A DNA stretch of 64,000 bases. Origin: Agapanthus africanus. Its lineage: Eukaryota; Streptophyta; Magnoliopsida; Asparagales; Amaryllidaceae. The stretch is taken from positions 230,129,138 to 230,193,137 of the forward strand of contig JASDDO010000018.1 of NCBI GenBank assembly GCA_030015575.1. The letters run 5' to 3'. A model generated the notes under the pieces. It was not told the origin of the DNA. It did no database searches and saw nothing but the letters and a program-made list of their open reading frames with translations. The stretch's first letter is position 1. Each line of letters opens with the position of its first letter. A program made the translations under genes and the position numbers. This document shows, piece after piece, positions 45,490-57,651 of the stretch.

Positions 45490-48400
45490 TCAAGGCTAAT
45501 TATTGCGATGTCGCATACTCACAGCCCGTGTGATACCGAACACCCAACTCCTCTACTAGTCAGTCTCACAAAACCTGTTTGCGAAACTATTGCGTTCGAG
45601 GAATAGCCTCAGTGAGTGGATCCGCAGTGATGTTTCTTTCTGTGTCTCTCTATATCTCATGTTCGCGGAGAAAACCATCTCCCGAAATGAGCAATACCTG
45701 TCTTAGAATATCTGGATGTCTGATGGGACCTAGCTCATAAATGAACTCCAAATCCAAACTTCTTAGACTGTATCAACAACTGAACTTAATCAGTATCCTG
45801 CGCCATGCCTCCCTCAGTATTGCCTTGGACCACCTGTCCAAAATACTGCCCCTCGTCAGAAGGAAAATCTATAACTCTGACAACTTGCTTGTCGTCCATG
45901 TCACCTTGGAAGCCCGGAGTGATAACCGTCTCCTAAAGGAGGCAGCCGTTATCATATCCCTAGAACATTCACTTATGTTCTAAAACTGCTTCCGACTGGT
46001 TTTCCAGGATTGGATTAATATCAACTTATTGCATCTAGTGCAAGAACAACATCTGGTGTGGTATTTGACATCTCATGATTGACTCAAATGCCTAAGCAAG
46101 TGATCTGCCAATCATGCACATCCTCTCCCCTTTAGTCTGTAAGACACCTTTGGAGAGGGTGACTCCATTATCTGCAGGTATACTACCATGCCAGGAGTCG
46201 TCCATTCTAAATACTCATAGAATGCTGTCAAAATACCCTGATTGGGAAACCACCCAAATCTAGATCTAAAACCATAGATCTAGTAACCAGTATGTCTGAT
46301 GTAATGTCCAAGTCCCATGTGGAGAAAACACTGTGTGACGACCAAAGTATAACCGATCGTAGTATAGGAATATCACTTCCTACTACCTTCTCAACAGATC
46401 CATCCCCTATTCTGATGACGTCAAACCCATGACTGTCACATCAGAAACAGATGATCTATCTCTGCTACATCTGCTTTAGTCTATAAATAGACATAAGCCT
46501 GATGTGCACCAATGCTTCCGCTGCTCCCACTGACTACGACAACCCTCTGGTGGAGTCATATAGACGCGCACTTCTAAAGCTAGTTTAGAACGACGCTATA
46601 CGCATCCTCTCACCGGGTCTCGCAGCCTGGAACAACAGCAATGGCAAGTGTGGGTAAACAAGAACTTCCCTGTCACCGTCCTTGAGGCTACCGGAGTACC
46701 TCTCGGGTGCCTGAAGTTACCCACCGTATCTGCGGAGTGGCCAATGGAATGTCAGTCCAGATTGAATCTTTAGGTTCCTTATCAAATCTTCAGTAATCGT
46801 TTGTGGTTCTGGAATCACTTCCAGTTCTACCATACTCCCACTACTTTTTCTGAAAAATCCAATTTTTTATTAAAACTGTGGCGAGTCTAGAACAATATTT
46901 CTATTGATCTGTCAGATGGTAGAAAATCAACCCTCGTCATAGCCTGGGTCAACCCACAAACAGCCATTACAGAAACGTGCCTTGAGTTATCCGGAGTCTG
47001 GTTTTAAGCATAAGCCGGACAACTCCCCGTACCTTAACATCGTTAAGATATGAACTGTTCTATATCCAATATAGAAACAGAGGCACTGATTCAATTGAAC
47101 CAGATTCAAATCATGCAGCTGTCTCCAGTGCATGTCAACTAAATGGAAGGAGGCCGATCAGCGTTACTCAACTTAGGAATGCTTCCAATTATGAGTAACC
47201 TGAAAGAGAAGCAATTTCTCTTTATCATTACTATCAACTGAATACCATACACAAGTATCTTCATCTTCGATCACTTTGAAGAATCCCGATACTTGCTATA
47301 CCTGGTTCTCTACTCTATTCAAATACCTATAACTCCTCAAAACTTAGACCCTGTGTTTGCACGAAACATATGTCTAAGAACTAGAGAAGTTAAAAGTAAA
47401 CAGAATATAGTACGAGGACCAACCCCTCTGTCCTAATGGACACTGGACAACATACAATACTCTGTATAAGTCCGCTGAGTCTAACAACTCTTTCACTGTG
47501 TGTCGTAGGTTGAAAACTGTACTTATGGTTAAGAAGAATTACACCGCTGTTTAATGCTCCTTACCTAACCATCCACTGATATAGGTAAATGTCGTAGACA
47601 TAATATCAAAAGGTATATCTCACTCTATGAAAATAGACGTACAGATATATCAATTTGAAATTGGTGCATAACCGCGGATATTCAAAACCAAATATTTGCC
47701 GACCGGCAAACAACCCAGGTGACTTCCTCAAATATCACCGATTACAACGAATCCCGATATAATGAGGACGATCACCCAATTCCCAATAACTTACTCCCAC
47801 TCATCATCTGTAAAACCATACAGATGTGAGAATCCAACCTGGTAAATACATACCCTGGAGTAAGTGTCTAATCGGGAAATCAGTTTTCTTTTAACATTAC
47901 ACAGTGAAACTGAAACATTGAAATGTTTCGTCGGGGTATCCTGGTATTCCTAGTAATGCCTCTTCCATTATCCAGATTCACAACTGTAACCGTATATCTC
48001 TTTGCCATCTGTCCAAATCCCTTTATATGTCTTTAGTCATTACCGTCCGCACACCCCTTTAGGCCAATTGGTTTTCTTCCTTCCCTACCGTTCGGCACCA
48101 GCCTATGGTTTGGAAGAAGACTATCCAATAAGCATAAAGGGTGTACTGTCCTAATCCTAGGAGCACTCGCAATGCGAGAGAAGGTGAAGATAAAAGACAC
48201 CTGAATGTACTTTATTCCAATTTCTCCTGAACCAGAATCCATCCCCGAACTGGAACAAGTTCCTTTCGAGTTCGTATATAACCATACGATGGAATATCCA
48301 ATAAACTGTGGATCTTCGTAGTGATACGGAGTGTCCTGGAGAAATACAAAGGTGATTTAGGATTGGCGAAGAAATACTTGGTTTGGTCGTGAATATCAGT

Positions 48401-48860
48401 CGCAATTTACTTTGCCCTCCTACTAATCCCTTTCTTTGTCTGAACTTAATACCTTCTGTACACCGTCTAGGTTAACTGGTTTTCTTCATTCCCTACCGGT
48501 CGGCACCAGCCTATGGTTTGGAAGAAGACTATCCAATTTACGTAATAGGTGTACTACTCCTAAACCAAGGAGTACTCGCAACGCGAGAGAAGGTGAAAAG
48601 AAAAGACAACTGAATAATCCTATCCGTTTTCTCCAGAACCAGCAACCATCCTCGAAGTCCTTCGAGTTCGTATATAACCATACGATGGTTTTGTCCAATG
48701 AAAGTGGACGTTCGTAGTAATACGGGGTGTCCTGGAGAAAAGGGTAAAAGTAGGAGTGGCAATGAGGTCTGCAACTCTGACAATCCAAAAGCCAGTGTTA
48801 AGAAGGTTCGGTCAACTTGGTCACTGAGTCATAGTCCAGGGTCGGGTCAATGGTCGCTGC
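45490..48860 (-). pseudogene. Ruined copia gag-pol of element B
   Basis: No long frame survives on the minus strand, but DNA similarity to A is clear in order: integrase (about 47520-47400, the ACAGTGAAAGAG and TGTCCAGTGTC segment against A 40930-41000); the linker (about 46840-46680, AGAACTGGAAGTGATTCC and CCCGAGAGGTACT against A 41660-41790); reverse transcriptase (about 46560-46200, GGGAGCAGCGGAA and GATATTCCTATACTACGATC); the part after it (about 46240-46130, ACCCTCTCCAAAGG); and the C-terminus (about 45620, GCGGATCCACTCAC). Many indels and stops interrupt it, and it is shorter than A. Element C shares the same wreckage where visible (62965-64000). The gag part near 48850 retains the leader-to-gag junction but no protein. 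Confidence 0.8.
48053..48742 (-). repeat. Diverged tandem duplication inside B, period about 409 bases
   Basis: Blocks 48053-48345 and 48462-48742 align: both contain GGCACCAGCCTATGGTTTGG, TCGTATATAACCATACGATGG and GTGTCCTGGAGAAA in the same order, with perhaps 15 percent difference. I could not assign the sequence to a copia domain. Open frames across it (48157-48405, 48486-48788, minus) are not the same length and look spurious. Confidence 0.7.
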
Positions 48861-49165
48861 CAGAGAGAGAGAAAAGAAACACTCAGCGTGCACTCTAACC
48901 TAGATCAGAATGGTTATCACTTTGTCTAATCTGGAAACCTCCCACTGTACCTCAAATTCTCCTCCAAACCTGAAAGAAGAATTAGTCGGGATCACCCGAG
49001 GAGTAAACCAACTCATCAGTGGGAATCGGGATCCAACTATCATCGCATGATAACGTGACGGAATCCACTCACGTCACCACACTCCAGAAGGTATGCGCAT
49101 GCCTGGCAAGTTTCAGTTCTTTTGAAACTCCCGATGTGATTTTTACCCCTAGGACTCAAGTGACC

Positions 49166-49350
49166 TTGACGGAGTCAACAAATCAAAAAGTCCTAGTCAA
49201 GTTCAACCCGTCATTATCTGGATTGCATTAAACCCACCCGTACGTGCCCTTGACGGAGTCAACAAGGCCGCACGACTGTCCTAACCAATCCAACTTATGC
49301 AACAAACAAGTACCACTTAGCTACCGTACACTACGCCTTGACGGAGTCAA
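49166..49350 (-). other. Triplet of TTGAC/GTCAA mini-hairpins, element B
   Basis: TTGACggagTCAA at 49166-49178, 49250-49262 and 49338-49350 (minus strand TTGACTCCGTCAA). All three are perfect; spacing is 84 and 88 bases. Confidence 0.7.
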
Positions 49351-49501
49351 CAAACGCAGCACGAATACTAAATAATACCCATAAGAAATGACGGAGGGCT
49401 ACGAATGGTTTTTGGCGAAAAACCTTAACGTAATGAACTTGATATCGTTGAAGGAACTGCATAGCCTTTTATAAAATATAGTGACGAAAACCTTTACTAA
49501 A

Positions 49502-49729
49502 GAGGTCACTCCCGGTGAAGGGATCTCGGCTCTTTCCCCGTAGAATGAGGTGCAGGATATTCCAACTGAATACCACGATGCAAAGCAAAAGTAATCGGCT
49601 ATAGTGAAGTTAATGCCCTGACGCAAACTTTTGTCCAAGGGGTCACTCCCGGTGAAGGGATCTCGGCCCTTGCCTCGTCGACTGAGGAGCAGGATATTCC
49701 AAATGAATACCACGATGCAAAACAAAAGT
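49502..49729 (-). repeat. Duplicated leader block, element B
   Basis: GGTCACTCCCGGTGAAGGGA and a following ATACCACGATGCAAA segment occur at 49502-49591 and 49639-49729, the reverse complement of the Cop2 duplication. Confidence 0.7.
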
Positions 49730-49906
49730 GAACGTCCTTGCAATAACAGCTTTTTGAAAAAGTGTTCCAACAACATCAGATTAGGTTTGTTTATCTTGCA
49801 TTGATCCGAATCAACGCAGTCCCATCAATTGATCACACCACAAAGAACGAAAATATACTGACGTACGTATATGCCATCCGCATTCGCCACTGGGTCCCGT
49901 CATCAC

Positions 49907-49929
49907 CCGTTAGGTTAGCTAACTAACGG
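49907..49929 (-). other. CCGTTAG/CTAACGG leader palindrome, element B
   Basis: CCGTTAG pairs with CTAACGG around GTTAGCTAA, next to a GCATTCGCCA segment (minus TGGCGAATGC). Confidence 0.6.
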
Positions 49930-50900
49930 CAGAGCGGGGACTGGACTAGCGCGGATGTAAAACATATACAACATCTACTAATATATATACCAATATATAG
50001 TATTTCGCTCAAGGCGTGAATGAAATGCAACATCACAGAAAAGTACAGCATCACAGAACAATACAGATATCTGGAAGCCCCGGGTTTCACAGAGCCGCTG
50101 CTGAAACCCGACATTCCCCTGGTCGTGTGGATAGCCTGTGCAATGAAATCCTAGACCCCTACGGGCGCGGCAAGTCACCCGCCAAAACCTGAAGCGAGGC
50201 AGCCCCCTTCAGCTCCGTGAATGGACCACCCAGCACTCCACGGAATCCGGCAACTTGGGCACCCCTCCTGGGTCAACCTGTACCCCCTACGAGTGCGGCG
50301 AATAGCCCGCCAATCCTGGACTGAAGCCCCCTCCGTCTCAATGCCCTGAGATGCGGGCCCGTTGCCCTCCAGAACCCGGCTATCCGTGCACCCCACCGCG
50401 GGGTAACCCTAGTACAGAAAGTAAAATATACATACACCGGGTACATCGACCGCAACCAGGTCATGCCCCAAAAGAATAATACAAACAGGCAGTGACGGCA
50501 GTCCACATGTCGGACGCTCGCCCCGCAATATCAAATGTACATAATACACCAAAACAGTACTAGCATTGCATCCAGGCTATCCCCCACGACCGATCCGCAA
50601 CATCACAGCATAAACATAGAACATCAACGTGAAAGTCACGTTCGCAAATCCGTCTAACCGGGCTATAGCAGTTAGACCGGATTTACCGATCGAGTGACAT
50701 TCACGGTCGCAGATATAATGTAAATACTGTGAAATAATGTGTTTCAAATATCCGATCGATCAAACAATTAACAAGCGGGCCCCAAACCAATACTGTAGCA
50801 GTCACAGAAAACCTGGGCCCTAAATTAATATTCCAAAACCCTCAAAATTAGCCCAAAAGCCCACTGTAAAATTTCCACAGTGTGAGCACAGTAGACTGCG

Positions 50901-50941
50901 GCGGAAGCGCGGCCCAAAGTGGGGTTTGGCCGCGCTTCCGC
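50901..50941 (-). other. GC-rich leader hairpin, element B
   Basis: GCGGAAGCGCGGCC (50901-50914) is the perfect reverse complement of GGCCGCGCTTCCGC (50928-50941), a 14-bp stem with a 13-base loop. Confidence 0.7.
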
Positions 50942-51142
50942 GGTCAACTGTACGACTGACACTGTCGACCTTTTACAGTGGTCTTATAATTTCGTGCACA
51001 TTATTTTTCTGTAACCTGAAAAATTTTTAGACACCAAAAAATTCCAACAGAAAACTGATGTGAACAAAATACGGTTTTTTGAGATTTTGGTCGATCGGAT
51101 AAGTAAAACGCATTAGAACAAGCTAGGTAAGGTTAATGGCGT

Positions 51143-51155
51143 GGCTCTGATACCA
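51143..51155 (-). other. Element B primer binding site
   Basis: GGCTCTGATACCA, the reverse complement of TGGTATCAGAGCC, directly adjoins the LTR at 51156. Confidence 0.93.
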
Positions 51156-53268
51156 TGTTGCGCCACGGCAGCGCCCCGGCCTCTTTCTCGAGGCCAAAAT
51201 GCGGAATAAAATTTTTTCCCTAACTCGGAAACCGGCGCTACCGCGGACAAAGAATACCCGGATCGAAACCATTAACCTATACTAGCTAACTAGAGAGATA
51301 GGGTGAGAAGTATACCGAGCGATCCGTGTCCTTCGGTCTTCATCTCCACTTCGATCTCTTGCGGAATCTCCGTCACCTCCTCGCTCGTCGGAAAAGGGCA
51401 CCACGTAGCCGGAATCTTTTACGGGCTCCCGCCTCTTGACCGAGGCAACTCGGGCGCGAAGTTGGCTAGCCGACGCGTCCAAGGCTTGCTATAGAATAGT
51501 GTAGTGAACTTGTCTCTTGGGGTTATGAGGTTGCCTTGATGTGGAGGAATCGAGAAGAGAAGGAGAGAAAGAAATGAGCTTTTTAAGCTTATCTTTTGCA
51601 ACCATGGAATGAGATGAAAAATGCCACCACTAGAAAAAATGATCCTCTCCTCTCCTCTCTCTAGAATGGCCGGCCCTTCACTCACCCAAATAGATTGGAG
51701 AGAGAAAAAGGAAAAAGAAAGAATAATCAATTATCAAAAAAGGTCACTCTCATTTCACCTCTTCAAACCATCAAATGAAAAGAAAAGAATAGACTAGAAA
51801 GGCATCTCATGATGAAACAAGTCTCATCATAATGCAAACTTGCAAGAAAACCCTCCACTAAATGTTAATTGCGAACTTGCAATTAACACCCTCCACCAAG
51901 AAAGTCCGACCGAGAAGGAATGAAGGAAAACCGGACGAAACGGAATGCAAACTGGCAACCCCAGAAAACCGATCCCATAATAAATTACAGGAAAACCCCG
52001 CTACTGCAAATACATGCCCGCATTTGTATTCCCACTGAACACAAATGCAAAGAGACAAAACTACACTATCAAATACTAGAATCCGGCTTAAGCCAAAGCC
52101 GGCTAGTAAAAACTGTCCGATCACGATCCGTGCAATACCGCACGTATCTGATCGAACCCTGCCATATCTCCATACGGCCTCTACAGCGTTTCGCCCGAAA
52201 CTTGAGTAACTGTAACTGAGTGTGGTGGACTCTAAAGACTCGTCAATACCTTGGCTGTGGATTTAACCACTAGCACGTCAGAGGTATAAGCCAATACGTG
52301 ACGGGCCACCAGGTATTGACCAAATGGGACGTCGATGAGGAAGCTCACCCCGACACCCAACTGAGCCTGTCAGTGACAATATCCGTACAGTCCGGTCCGT
52401 TCGTCTATGAGTATCGCATGGCGGGCCTAGGGGGTTGGTGAAAGTCAGACCCCCAAAAGCGGTACAAGTCGTGTCGGAGCGTAGCCCAGAACGCCCTGAG
52501 ATACTACTGGAATATCTACCAGTAAATCTCCTGCCTCGGCCGAGGGCTTTGCGTAATGGCTCTCCTAGACACAGCGCGACCTCACCCCCAATACCGGGAG
52601 AGACGAACCCCTGCAGATCCGCTCACTGCCTCCATGTGGCTCGGGACTGTACCCAACTAAAACCTGTTTGCACGACTCCTTTGAGCCGTGGTAGGGTAGT
52701 AATCAAAGCACAGTGGGAACTCACACGAGACAAATGACGATCTCAGGTCGATGAACTAACCTGTACACATGTCACCAGGGAACTGCTATCTGACATCTGG
52801 TATAAGACCAACTAGCAGGTTCCCGGCGAGTCCTGTCCGGTGTACTCATAACCCAATGAGCACCTGTATACATCTTAGGTGAACCAACTGACACCAGTGG
52901 CTTGTGAGACCGGCCACCGCCCCTCGTCGGGGTCTCGACTGTATACACTAGTCTACTAACGGAGTATCGATGCCCTGTCTCGAAACTCCTACGACTAGGG
53001 ACCTTTTAAGGATGTGCTTATAGACCACCAGCTCCCACGTATATGATCGCCATCATACTGCTGGTAGTCAAGCAAGAATCCTAGGGGCTCTATCAACGTG
53101 TAATAGCGACATGTCAGGTCACCTAAAGCAGTACACGATGATAAAGATAAACCAGATAGCATACTATCATCTCGAGTAAGACTGTCCTACCGGGATAGGT
53201 CCTCCCTCAATCATTGCAATCACGTGCCTGTGATCCAATAATTGACTCTGAGGGCACTAACTCCAACA
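51156..53268 (-). mobile_element. Element B 5' LTR
   Basis: 2113 bp, from TGTTGCGCC to CTCCAACA on the + strand. Matches the split left LTR with about six differences. Followed by the duplication GCTCA. Confidence 0.95.
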
Positions 53269-53273
53269 GCTCA
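53269..53273. repeat. Target-site duplication of B, right copy
   Basis: GCTCA, identical to 33255-33259. Removing B and one copy rejoins the E2 LTR. Confidence 0.9.
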
Positions 53274-53371
53274 AAGTTCTCCAAATCCAATCTTGCTAGG
53301 TTCAATGTGTAGCTAGTGAGCTTGGGAGTAAGGTTTGTGAAGTGGGAATAGGGTTTTGGCTTTGTTTTCAT
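53269..53371 (-). other. Proximal part of the conserved small frame in E2
   Basis: Starts ATG at 53371 (minus) and reads MKTKPKPYSHFT..., without stops, to the B insertion. It continues at 33254-33223. Counterpart of 22858-22992 in E1. B has broken it in this copy. Confidence 0.35.
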
Positions 53372-53894
53372 GGTGGATCAAGGGTTTTAGTGAAGAGGGT
53401 GAGAGAGGGAGAGAGAGAGAGCAGCAGCAGCTCAAATGGGAGAGGGGAGAGAAAATGAGAAGGGAAATGATGGGGGGGCATGGGTCAAAAGAGGTGAAGG
53501 TTGACTTGGTCCCTTTCTCTCTCTCATCATACTACTTTTTCTTTTCTTTTCATCACTAAACTCTTCTCACTTGAATAGTAGACCCAAAAGAAAAGCCATG
53601 GTAGAAATGCACAAGCAACACAAGTGTAGAAAATGATATGTGCACATTTTTGCACAAAAATGCTAAAAATCCAATTAGCGATTCTTAATCGCGATTAGCA
53701 CTAAATTAGCATATAACTAATCTTAAAAACTTTAAAATGGCATAATTCCATAAAATACCTTATTTTAGAATTTTCCATAATTTTTCCCCATTTATTTGTA
53801 TTTAATTATACCAGAATATTAAAATATTCATTAAAATAATATTAAATTATAAAATTTCCCAAAAATCATATTTTATTACTTTGGAAACGTTACA
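53274..53894 (-). mobile_element. E2 3' LTR, right part
   Basis: Completes the E2 LTR; its outer end CGTTACA reads TGTAACG on the minus strand, like TGTAACA at the E1 LTR start. With 29994-33259 the LTR is about 3.9 kb. Confidence 0.85.
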
Positions 53895-53911
53895 ATCTAC
53901 CCCCCTTAAAG
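53895..53911 (-). other. E2 polypurine tract
   Basis: ATCTACCCCCCTTAAAG on the + strand gives a purine-rich CTTTAAGGGGGGTAGAT on the minus strand, directly before the LTR start. Confidence 0.75.
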
Positions 53912-54539
53912 AAATTCGGTCCCCGAATTTAAATTTAAACCCCCAAATACTAAAATATTGCAATACAAATTCCAAGTCATCGGGGCTCCGAAATCTGCAA
54001 TACATAAAACGTATCATAGCGCAATGCATGCGCATGAGTACTGAGCAGATAACTCAAAAGCAACACTCCATCAAGCATCCCGCAATCATCGGAGTCATGG
54101 TAAAGACACAAATGTCAAATCCAATACAAAACCAATATGATATAGATCAGAACTATACATGTAGACATCCAATCTATACATGTAAATAGCTGATGTAAAT
54201 GCATGCCCAATCCTTTTAAGTCGCTGTGCGATGCGCGTAACACTGCACAGTGGCGGACGTTTTTCACAAGAAAATAACTATATATGTATATATATATCCT
54301 TTGTTTAATAGGTACGTTCCGCCGTTTTGAAAACAATTTAGAAGGGTTTCCTTGTTTTTAAAAGGTTCCGTGTCATATCGGACACGTAGGTATATATATA
54401 TACCGAGACTATAGCTCGCTCCTTGGAAATCCCTTCGAACTATCAATGCATGCAAAATATATCCATGTACTGTCCTCTGACTAGTCCTGCTCGGTACAAA
54501 ACGATTATCAAATATCATAGAAATGTACTGCTCCAAAAG

Positions 54540-55600
54540 GAATAAATCCCAAAAATGCACATTACATCACCCTGTGCGTCTGGTGCGCACGGAAATCAAA
54601 ATCCATATATGTGCCATACAGGTGCACAAAACATCATCTAGGTGCAACGGGTGTGCACGAAGCATGTGTCATAGGCAACGTGTGTGCCTGACAGCCAAAA
54701 TCCGGAGCATCTGATATGCACGAAGAAATCTCGATTTAGTGCATCGGGTGTGCACCAAAATCGTATCTCAAAGCCTGCGCCCATCATGCGTGAAAATCCA
54801 AATCGGTGCATCCATCGTGCACGAACGAAAATCTATACCCTGCGCACTCAACATGCACGGAATCACAAAATCCAATAGCAACGCCGAACATGCATAAGTC
54901 CAGTCAAAAGCACGGAGTGCAAGAATCCACATCAATATCACAATCAAAATCGACATATCGAAAGACATCAAATCGAAGTCAAGTGCAACCGTAATGCACA
55001 AAATGTAAATCGGTGCAACAAAGGCATGATATATAAATCTGATGCGATAAACGCAAGAAACATAAAACTGGTGCGACAAACGCACGATGTATAGAACTGG
55101 TGCATCCCATGCACAAATATCAAGCAATAACTCAAATACGTAAGCAGCAACACCAAGTGTACCCAGGTATAAAGGAAATCATAAACGTGTGCAACTGCGT
55201 GCACAAAACACACATCAATGCACTACAAGCACATATAAGCAATGCCGAGTGCAAAAATCAAATCGTGTGCGTAACATATGCACAACATCAAATCAACCGT
55301 ATGAAATCCATAAAGTCATAAGCAGGTGCAGCCAAGGCACGAAACGATATACAACGCGGCTCAATCAAAATCAGGTGTACCGCGATGGAAAAACTCACAA
55401 CCGTATGCATCAGCGTGCACAAATCAAAACACTAAAGGTACATGAAACTATGCTGGAAGCGTAAATCAAATCACCGACATAAAATAGGCATGAAATCACA
55501 ATCAATACCTCAAGAGTAATAACTATGTGCAAGGTATAAATATCAAGTAGGTGCAACCATAGTGCACAAAATCAAATATCATAGAACTCGGTCACCCAAA
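54540..55600 (-). repeat. GTGCA/TGCAC mini-hairpin array (E2)
   Basis: Over about 1 kb, units such as GGTGCATCCATCGTGCAC, GGTGCAACGGGTGTGCAC and GTGCATCCCATGCAC recur every 35-50 bases with AT-rich spacers. Each is a short inverted repeat with varying loop. Lies just inside the polypurine tract, in the 3' untranslated part. Confidence 0.7.
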
Positions 55601-56649
55601 ACCAATCATGCAAATAGATCGCCCAAAATACCGAAATCCCAAAGTGACGGATACGTGATAATCGAATCACAAAATCACAAATCATAAATACCGTCGTCGG
55701 TATATCCTCCTTCGAAGTCGAGAAGGTGCCGGTACATCCAATGCTAGCGGCGCAAGATATCTACTTGCCTCTTGCTCACGGCTGGCGCCCTCTGCCTCAG
55801 GTTCCTGATCTTTCCTGTAGATTACCAATCTCGCAATCCGTCGGCTCATCGGCCCGGCCAGGTGTGCTGACAGGGACGATTCCGTCCTGGCACTTTCCTG
55901 GTCATCTCTCAGTCAATCCTCACGACCGCTCGTAAAGCAGCACATCTCTGGCGCCGACCTCGGGTCCTCTAAATGCACATCACGCATCTGCTCCTGGTGC
56001 AAATCTTATTGCAGCAGTGTATTGGAAGGAATCCCTGCTCAAGGTCTCTTCTGATTTTGCCTAGGCCAAACTGTACAGGGCTGGTACTCTGGCATAATCT
56101 TTTCTCACTCTCTGGACATCTGCGTCCTTAGTACAACATCTCCTCGGAAGCCGGTCGCATCCCTGTGCCTCTGTATGCATATCGGACTTTTAATCTTAAC
56201 GGGGTGTAATAGCAGCTCGTCTGCTTCTCGCACGAACTTCTTATCCCGCTTGTCTGTATCATCGACCATTTCGACATCGCGTCTCTATTTGCGCACTTCA
56301 ATGCCATCGACTACGGTCCCTCCAAAGTCTCTAACACGGACTCGAAATCACGAACTCGGTACCTTCGTCACTCAGTAGGAGATATCTAGCCGAACACGTC
56401 CTCAGCGTGCATATCACATCTCTAACGTCGGCGGAGTGGAACGTCATCTCGTCGAAATCTCGTGCGAACTCTTTACTCCACTCTGCTCCAATATCGACTG
56501 ATTCGGACTCATCTCATCGTGGCTACACAGACTGCGCTCCAACGGCTATGCTCGTATCTGGAGTCTCCCAAGCAGTGTCCCATCACATGATATCCGAATG
56601 ATGTCGAATCGTCCGATCGGCTCGTCAGAACCTCATAATCCTCAAGAGC

Positions 56650-56850
56650 TCAACATCTCGGGTACAGTTTAATAGTATCGAGTACATACCACAGCATCGG
56701 TGGTCCGGCCGTAGAAGGGCAAACCCAAGCCTCACAAATGGTGCCGCGGAACTGCCGCAAACCCTAAGGTTCAAAGGTTTTCACACGGTCATTATGTCGA
56801 GTTAGGGTTTCATTCTTCTAGAGGGTCCATAGAATCGCTTGCATGTCTTT
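56650..56850 (-). repeat. Block shared with Cop2 leader (E2 copy)
   Basis: Minus strand carries TGGACCCTCTAGAAGAATGA, AACCCTAACTCGA, AGGGTTTGCGGCAGTTCCGC and TGTTGAGCTCTT, matching 12268-12470 more closely than E1 does. Confidence 0.7.
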
Positions 56851-57635
56851 CCGAATACTTTAAACTTGGAAAATGGGTTCCTGACATTCGATCGTCTCAA
56901 TCGACTCTCAACGAATCTGCGTGAAGTCGCCTCTAGCTGGAATCAATCTATTTGATGGCCTCGTATCGGGGTAAGCGAACGAACCACATGTCCTAGTCAT
57001 TAATCCTCGGTGACTAGCGACTCACTAACATATCTCTAAGAATATGCTCATGCTGCAGTAGCTCCAATCATCTGGGCGATATCTCATCAGTCATCACATC
57101 CTGGCTAGCCTCTATCAGTGGCTCAATCCTCTGGTACCGACCGGTACATCCGAAAAATCTCGCAACAGCGATCTGTCAAACGCTCATAGTGCGGAAACAC
57201 AAAATACGAAGCCTCAATGCAACCGTATGTCTCTGGAATCACGCCCCGGTCAGCCCTCGTCCCCTACGAGCTCATGCTGACACAACTCGAGCCGTAGCTC
57301 ACTCTGCCCGTGCAATCGCGGCGGCAAAACCATAACCAGTATCGATGAAGGTAGATCATAGGAAGGTATATAATACGGTGCAAGGAAATGTACAACCTAA
57401 GGTTTCTTAAGCGGAGTGGCGTGTCGTAAGTATGCCGCGGAACATACCCATGGTACGTCACTTTACTTTAGTCACCTATTCCATCAACCAAGGGTCATCC
57501 TACACGATGAAAGTTCGGGTCTAATACTCCCTCGACTAAGTCTAAGTTCCGTAAGGTCAACCCTAAGTTCCGTATATAAATAACGCCCTAGGCTCCACAT
57601 AGTCAAACTCAGACTCGAACCAAGGTCAACCTAGC

Positions 57636-57647
57636 GCTCTGATACCA
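57636..57647 (-). other. E2 primer binding site
   Basis: GCTCTGATACCA, reverse complement of TGGTATCAGAGC, four bases from the LTR at 57652. Confidence 0.85.
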
Positions 57648-57651
57648 ACTT

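Larger units (their letters stand above)
48861..51142 (-). mobile_element. Element B untranslated leader
   Basis: About 2.3 kb on the minus strand between the primer site and the gag start position. It holds the GC-rich hairpin (50901-50941), the CCGTTAG palindrome (49907-49929), the duplicated block (49502-49729), the mini-hairpin triplet (49166-49350) and the pyrimidine tract ending GGCAG then CGACC near 48850. All are in the same order as in A and Cop2. No gene is supported. Confidence 0.75.
53912..57635 (-). mobile_element. E2 internal region, no intact gene
   Basis: About 3.7 kb between polypurine tract and primer site, shorter than the LTR. It aligns with E1 internal DNA. No retroviral protein motif is seen in any frame, and frames such as 56407-56601 or 54768-55127 are not shared with E1. 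It contains the GTGCA/TGCAC array (54540-55600) and the Cop2-shared block (about 56650-56850). It fits a large non-autonomous LTR derivative that needs proteins from elsewhere. Confidence 0.75.

Noticed and set aside
54540..55600. CRISPR-like array
   Set aside because: Regular short repeats, but units are degenerate, spacers are short and AT-rich, and the context is a plant retrotransposon with no cas genes.
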